From Desulfatitalea alkaliphila (GTDB taxonomy: Bacteria; Desulfobacterota; Desulfobacteria; Desulfobacterales; Desulfosarcinaceae): a DNA stretch of 45,122 bases. The notes below the pieces were generated by a model, which searched no databases, was not told the origin of the DNA, and was given only the letters and a program-made list of their open reading frames with translations. The DNA lies in assembly GCF_022968795.1 (NCBI RefSeq), contig NZ_JALJRB010000036.1:1-45122 (forward strand), in the 5' to 3' direction. Positions 42,075 to 45,122 of this stretch are shown piece by piece. A program made the translations under genes and the position numbers. The first letter of the stretch is position 1, and each line of letters starts with the position of its first letter.

Positions 42075-43946
42075 TCAGTAACTTCCCAATATCCTGAAAA
42101 AGTCGGTTTCCGCGCGAAGCCTTTGCAGCGGTGCCGCCATTTCCGGAGCCGACAGGTCGGCTTCGATATCGGCATAAAACATGTATTGCCACGGTTTCCC
42201 GTGAATCGGCCGCGATTCGAGTTTGACCAGATTGATGCGATTGGCCGCAAACACCTTCATCACCTCGAACAAGGCGCCGGGATGATTGAGCGTGGAGAAG
42301 ACAATGGCTGTTTTGGATTTGTTGAGCCCGGTTGAAGGTTGTTTACCCACTATCACAAAGCGCGAAAAATTGCGAGGGTTGGTTTCGATGCTTTCGGCCA
42401 GCAGGGCCATGCCGTGGTGCCGGGCGGCCTCCCGGCTGCCGATGGCGGCATCCCCCGGTAGCCCATGCTCTTTGAGCAGGCGCGCGGCACCTGTATTGCC
42501 GTGTACCGGGATGATTTCCCATTCCGCATGCCGTTCCAGGAAGGTGCGGCATTGCGCCAGGCCTGCTTCGGAGCACCAGACGCGGCGCACGTCGGACAAT
42601 CGGGTTTCCGGCGGCGCGATCAGATGGTGAATGATGCGCAGGTAAAGTTCGCCCACCAAATGCAGATCGTACTCCAGCAGCAGATCGTAATTGTCGTGGA
42701 TGCTGCCGGTGAGCGAGTTCTCCAAGGGCAATACGCCGTATCGGGCTTCGCCGGCGGCGACGGCGTCGAAGATGGTGCGGAAGGAGGGCCGGGTCGTCAA
42801 TTGCGCTGCTTCGCCGAAGTACCGGCAGCAGGCCATGTGACTGAAACTGCCCGGTTCGCCCACATAGGCCGCCATGCAGGCGTCTCCCTGGGTGGGGCGG
42901 GGTGGGGGACGACGGGCTTTTTCCAGGTAGTCGAAATCGAGTTGTTTGCCGACGACCGGGGCGATGACATAGATGTCCCGCGCAAGTTGCCCGAACTGTT
43001 GCGGATAGAGACTTTGGGGACCGTCGGACAGCGCATTGTCCGGATCGTGGTGCACCTCGACCATCAATCCGTCGGCACCGGCGGCCACGGCGGCGCGGGC
43101 CATGGGGGGTACCTTTGCGCGGATACCGGTGGCATGGCTGGGATCCACCACCACCGGCAGGTGAGTCAGGTTTTTGAGCACGGGAATGGCCGAAAGGTCC
43201 AGGGTGTTGCGGGTCAAGGGCTCGAAGGTGCGAATGCCCCGCTCGCACAGCACCACATTGTCGTTGCCTTCGGCCATGATGTATTCCGCCGACATCAGCC
43301 ACTCTTCGATGGTGGCGGCCAGGCCACGTTTGAGCAGCACCGGTTTGCCCGAACGCCCCACGGCCTTGAGCAATTCGAAGTTTTGCATGTTGCGGGCGCC
43401 GACCTGCACCATGTCGACATAGGTTTCCATCAACGACGCCTGATCGGGCGAGGTGATTTCGGTCACCACCGGCATGCCGGTCGCCGCCCTGACCTCTGCC
43501 AGGATTTTCAAGCCCTCTTCTTCCATGCCTTGAAAGGAGTATGGCGAAGTGCGCGGTTTGAAGGCCCCGGCCCGGAACAGCACGGCGCCGTAGCGGCGCA
43601 CTTCATGGGCGATGGTCAGGGCTTGCTCGCGGCTCTCCACGGCGCAGGGGCCGGCCACCAGCACGATCCGTTCGCCGCCGATGGTAATGGGTCCCACCTG
43701 CACACGCGAGTCGTGGGGGTGCCACTGCCGACTGACCAGCTTGAACTTGCTGTCCATGGGCAGCACTTCGGCGACACCTTCCATGGCGGCCAGGACATCG
43801 GCGGAAAGATCGCCGCGGCCGATGGCGACAATGACGTTTTGCGCACCGCCGTTGACCTCGCGCAGCACGCAGCCTTGCTGGAACAGATCGGCCCGGATCT
43901 GCTTTTTGGTTTCATCACTCGCATCTTCCCGCAATACAATAATCAT
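42075..43946 (-). CDS. DAHP synthase-prephenate dehydratase fusion
   Basis: This 623-residue protein joins the first step of the shikimate pathway to the Phe branch. Residues 1-75 are the ferredoxin-like regulatory domain and 75-335 the type I DAHP synthase barrel ([40 protein letters not shown]). Residues about 345-530 are prephenate dehydratase ([30 protein letters not shown]), and the rest is the ACT domain with [13 protein letters not shown] and LESRP, the Phe-binding motifs. The conserved dehydratase motif TRF is written SRF (NFSRFVIV); Ser keeps the hydroxyl. There is no chorismate mutase domain. GGGAGG precedes the ATG at 43946. Expression is probably controlled by the Phe attenuator in its 5' leader. 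Confidence 0.92.
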   Translation of the reverse strand: MIIVLREDASDETKKQIRADLFQQGCVLREVNGGAQNVIVAIGRGDLSADVLAAMEGVAEVLPMDSKFKLVSRQWHPHDSRVQVGPITIGGERIVLVAGPCAVESREQALTIAHEVRRYGAVLFRAGAFKPRTSPYSFQGMEEEGLKILAEVRAATGMPVVTEITSPDQASLMETYVDMVQVGARNMQNFELLKAVGRSGKPVLLKRGLAATIEEWLMSAEYIMAEGNDNVVLCERGIRTFEPLTRNTLDLSAIPVLKNLTHLPVVVDPSHATGIRAKVPPMARAAVAAGADGLMVEVHHDPDNALSDGPQSLYPQQFGQLARDIYVIAPVVGKQLDFDYLEKARRPPPRPTQGDACMAAYVGEPGSFSHMACCRYFGEAAQLTTRPSFRTIFDAVAAGEARYGVLPLENSLTGSIHDNYDLLLEYDLHLVGELYLRIIHHLIAPPETRLSDVRRVWCSEAGLAQCRTFLERHAEWEIIPVHGNTGAARLLKEHGLPGDAAIGSREAARHHGMALLAESIETNPRNFSRFVIVGKQPSTGLNKSKTAIVFSTLNHPGALFEVMKVFAANRINLVKLESRPIHGKPWQYMFYADIEADLSAPEMAAPLQRLRAETDFFRILGSY

Positions 43947-43985
43947 GGTGTATTCCTCCCTGGTTGCCCTTGCCGCGAAAAGGAA

Positions 43986-44018
43986 AACCCCGTCGAGGGG
44001 TGCCTTCCTCGCGGGGTT
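43986..44018 (-). terminator. Second terminator-like hairpin before the AroF-PheA gene
   Basis: On the minus strand AACCCCG-CGAGG pairs with CCTCG-A-CGGGGTT around an eight-base loop, with one bulged base, followed by TTTTCCTTTT. It lies between the main attenuator terminator and the ribosome binding site of the fusion gene. It could reinforce termination or stabilise the mRNA 5' end after read-through. Confidence 0.55.
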
Positions 44019-44031
44019 CGAAAAATAAAAA

Positions 44032-44063
44032 ACCCCGGGTGGCATTGCATATCCACCCGGGGT
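44032..44063 (-). terminator. Attenuator terminator (3:4 hairpin)
   Basis: The minus-strand RNA forms CCCCGGGTGG paired with CCACCCGGGG (10 pairs, plus an A-U) around a 10-base loop, followed by TTTTTTATTTTT: a strong intrinsic terminator located before, not after, the coding region. The 5' arm GGTGGAT (44051-44057) can instead pair with ATCCACC at 44094-44100. Confidence 0.85.
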
Positions 44064-44082
44064 CGTCGATTACATTGAAATG

Positions 44083-44169
44083 TTACGCCTCCAGGTGGAT
44101 GCTCCTAAAACCAAAAAAGAAGCATCCGCTGAAAAAGTCATTCCGGAAGACGTTGGTGCCGTTGCTCAT
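44083..44169 (-). CDS. Phe-rich leader peptide (PheL-like)
   Basis: A 28-codon frame (ATG at 44169, TAA at 44083) has Phe at positions 8, 12, 13, 17, 18, 19 and 21: seven of 28 residues, with the core GCFFFGFRS. The start has AAGGA about 12 bases upstream. Phe codons 17-21 lie between two RNA arms, GGATGCT (44121-44127) and AGCATCC (44097-44103), that pair as hairpin 1:2. This is the arrangement of PheL-type leaders: stalling at Phe codons masks arm 1 and frees arm 2 to pair with arm 3 (GGTGGAT), preventing the terminator. It is too short for standard gene finders. Confidence 0.85.
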   Translation of the reverse strand: MSNGTNVFRNDFFSGCFFFGFRSIHLEA

Positions 44170-44232
44170 GATTGGGCCGTTTCCTTGCCGGCATTCATGT
44201 GTGACATCCATCAACTGCGCTTGATGTCATAT

Positions 44233-44262
44233 TTAATACATCAGCCGGAGCCGTTTTGTCAA
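44233..44262 (-). promoter_or_regulatory. Promoter of the phe leader
   Basis: On the minus strand TTGACA (44257-44262) is followed after 18 bases by TATTAA (44233-44238). Transcription would start near 44226, about 57 bases before the leader peptide ATG, and read through the attenuator into the fusion gene. Confidence 0.6.
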
Positions 44263-44284
44263 AACCATTCTTCGACAGCCGCAT

Positions 44285-44896
44285 TCATCGTGCCACGGCC
44301 ATCAATCGATAGACGGTCAAGCTGGCCAGCCAGGCGGCATCTTCCGGGGAGAGGTAATCGCCCACCGATGCATCGAAAAGGATGTTGGCTTCGGTGGGGA
44401 ACTCCTCGTCACCTTCCCAGACGATGATCTGGATGGGGGCGTAGGGCAGGGGTGCGAAATGGAATCCGGCATCGCCGGTATCGATGGGCGTGCCGTTGAG
44501 GCGCTCTGCGGCAGTGCGCAGGCCGGCGCTGTTTTGGCCGAACACCTTCTTCAAGGGCTCGATGGCCCGCTTGACAAAGGGACCGAAGTAGAAGCTCGCC
44601 CCGGGAATTTCGCGATAGGCCACCCACTGCCCCTTTAGCTGCTGACGGCAACCGAGCAGGTAGTGAAGGATGAGAACCTGTTCCTGAAGAGGGATCTGCG
44701 CTTCCGGATTGGCCTCGTCGCTGAATGTGAAGGCGGGGGCGCTGACGCGGTAGTCGCGGTCCAGGAAGGGGATGCGCAAGGTGGCGTCGTCCACGGTTTC
44801 GTAGCCGGCGCGGCGTGCGATCCGGGTCAAATCCTGTTGCGCCAGCTGTTCCGCAGCCAAGTCCCGCGCCTGTTGAAAATCGTCCACACGTGCCAT
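44285..44896 (-). CDS. DUF3786 family protein
   Basis: The 203-residue protein matches DUF3786: ARDLAAEQLAQQDL near the start, DYRVSAPAF, LQEQVLILHYLLGC near residue 75, EIPGASFYFGPFVKRAIEPL and the late PYAPIQIIVWEGDEEFPTEANILFD. The family is typical of Desulfobacterota, Clostridia and methanogens, often near corrinoid or one-carbon genes; its function is unknown. GGAGG precedes the ATG. Its stop lies 22 bases before the -35 box of the phe leader promoter, so it is the upstream neighbour but a separate transcription unit. Confidence 0.87.
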   Translation of the reverse strand: MARVDDFQQARDLAAEQLAQQDLTRIARRAGYETVDDATLRIPFLDRDYRVSAPAFTFSDEANPEAQIPLQEQVLILHYLLGCRQQLKGQWVAYREIPGASFYFGPFVKRAIEPLKKVFGQNSAGLRTAAERLNGTPIDTGDAGFHFAPLPYAPIQIIVWEGDEEFPTEANILFDASVGDYLSPEDAAWLASLTVYRLMAVAR

Positions 44897-45122
44897 TTAA
44901 TCCCTCCCTGTTCTGGGTGCCGCTGAATTTGCGTTTTTTGTTCGTCCTTAACCCGATTCCATTGAAAAATCAAATTGGACGGCCCTTCTCAGCAATGCTG
45001 ACCAACCACCGCTGTATGGTGTGCGGTGGAATCCGCCTAATAAAAAATTGGAAGCCCGATGTATGGTGCGTTGAGGTATGGTGCGTTGAACAACCGCCGG
45101 CGGGTGGGCCGGGGGGCCGGGC
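44897..45122. other. Right-end intergenic sequence
   Basis: No gene is seen before the window ends. The repeated phrase TATGGTGCG occurs three times (in variant form TATGGTGTGCG once) near 45015, 45061 and 45076, a short imperfect direct repeat of unknown meaning. Confidence 0.3.

Noticed and set aside
44070-44141. Alternative leader frame (23 codons) and a 6-codon frame at 44105-44125 over the phe attenuator
   Set aside because: They overlap the Phe-rich 28-codon frame, which has seven Phe and the correct position relative to the RNA arms. The short frame (Phe-Trp-Phe) begins inside arm 1 with no ribosome site.

Overview
The window looks like a chromosomal stretch from a GC-rich Desulfobacterota (sulfate-reducer-like, Desulfosarcina-type) bacterium. 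This is an inference from gene content: a tripartite TRAP transporter, paired MinD-type ATPases carrying ferredoxin domains next to NifX-type proteins (the gene set of the Desulfovibrio orange-protein locus), DUF3786 and DUF362 proteins, sigma-54 regulation, and an in-frame UGA in msrA that fits selenocysteine. I saw no rRNA, tRNA, CRISPR array, complete insertion sequence or prophage.

Layout. 1-576 is AT-rich with no convincing gene. 577-8899 is mostly minus strand: a very large exonuclease-RecQ-UvrD fusion helicase, an HD-domain protein, a YwbE-like protein, an exported-type MsrA whose catalytic Cys is encoded by UGA (7365-8192), and a metallo-beta-lactamase-fold hydrolase. A metallophosphoesterase and a START-like exported protein follow. 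10905-19393 is a lipid-modification island. On the plus strand it has a GPH-type transporter and a fusion of a DUF1295 (steroid 5-alpha-reductase-like) domain to a CFA-type methyltransferase. Converging on them on the minus strand are a fatty-acid desaturase, an FAD oxidoreductase, DUF1365, DUF2177 and a second CFA-type methyltransferase. 19394-20472 is an AT-richer patch with a 33-bp-stem palindrome and a cytidylate-kinase-like gene. A pterin-binding methyltransferase-like protein and a PQQ-type sugar dehydrogenase come next.

22725-25992 is a probable self-contained regulon: a sigma-54 activator with a degenerate receiver domain, divergent from two tandem paralogous SAM methyltransferases that have a near-consensus -24/-12 promoter. 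Then come a PaaI-type thioesterase, a TRAP transporter operon (DctP, DctQ, DctM), an internally repeated membrane protein, DUF362 and HD proteins, a lytic transglycosylase, and a two-gene histidine kinase operon.

36550-41580 is an orp-like metal-cofactor cluster on the plus strand: DUF134 regulator, DUF5320 protein, DUF134-NifX fusion, two MinD/ferredoxin ATPases, a NifX protein, a NifU-like scaffold, a FmdB zinc ribbon and a receiver-like protein. It has a consensus sigma-70 promoter overlapped by a 10-bp inverted repeat. A PilZ protein converges on it.

The right end holds a fused DAHP synthase-prephenate dehydratase. Its 5' leader contains a classical transcription attenuator: a 28-residue leader peptide with seven Phe, mutually exclusive 1:2, 2:3 and 3:4 pairings, and a GC-rich terminator with a U-run. 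A DUF3786 gene ends just upstream of that promoter. The best candidates for novelty are the Phe attenuator on the AroF-PheA fusion, the UGA-containing MsrA with a SECIS-like hairpin, the reductase-methyltransferase fusion in the lipid island, and the sigma-54 methyltransferase regulon.
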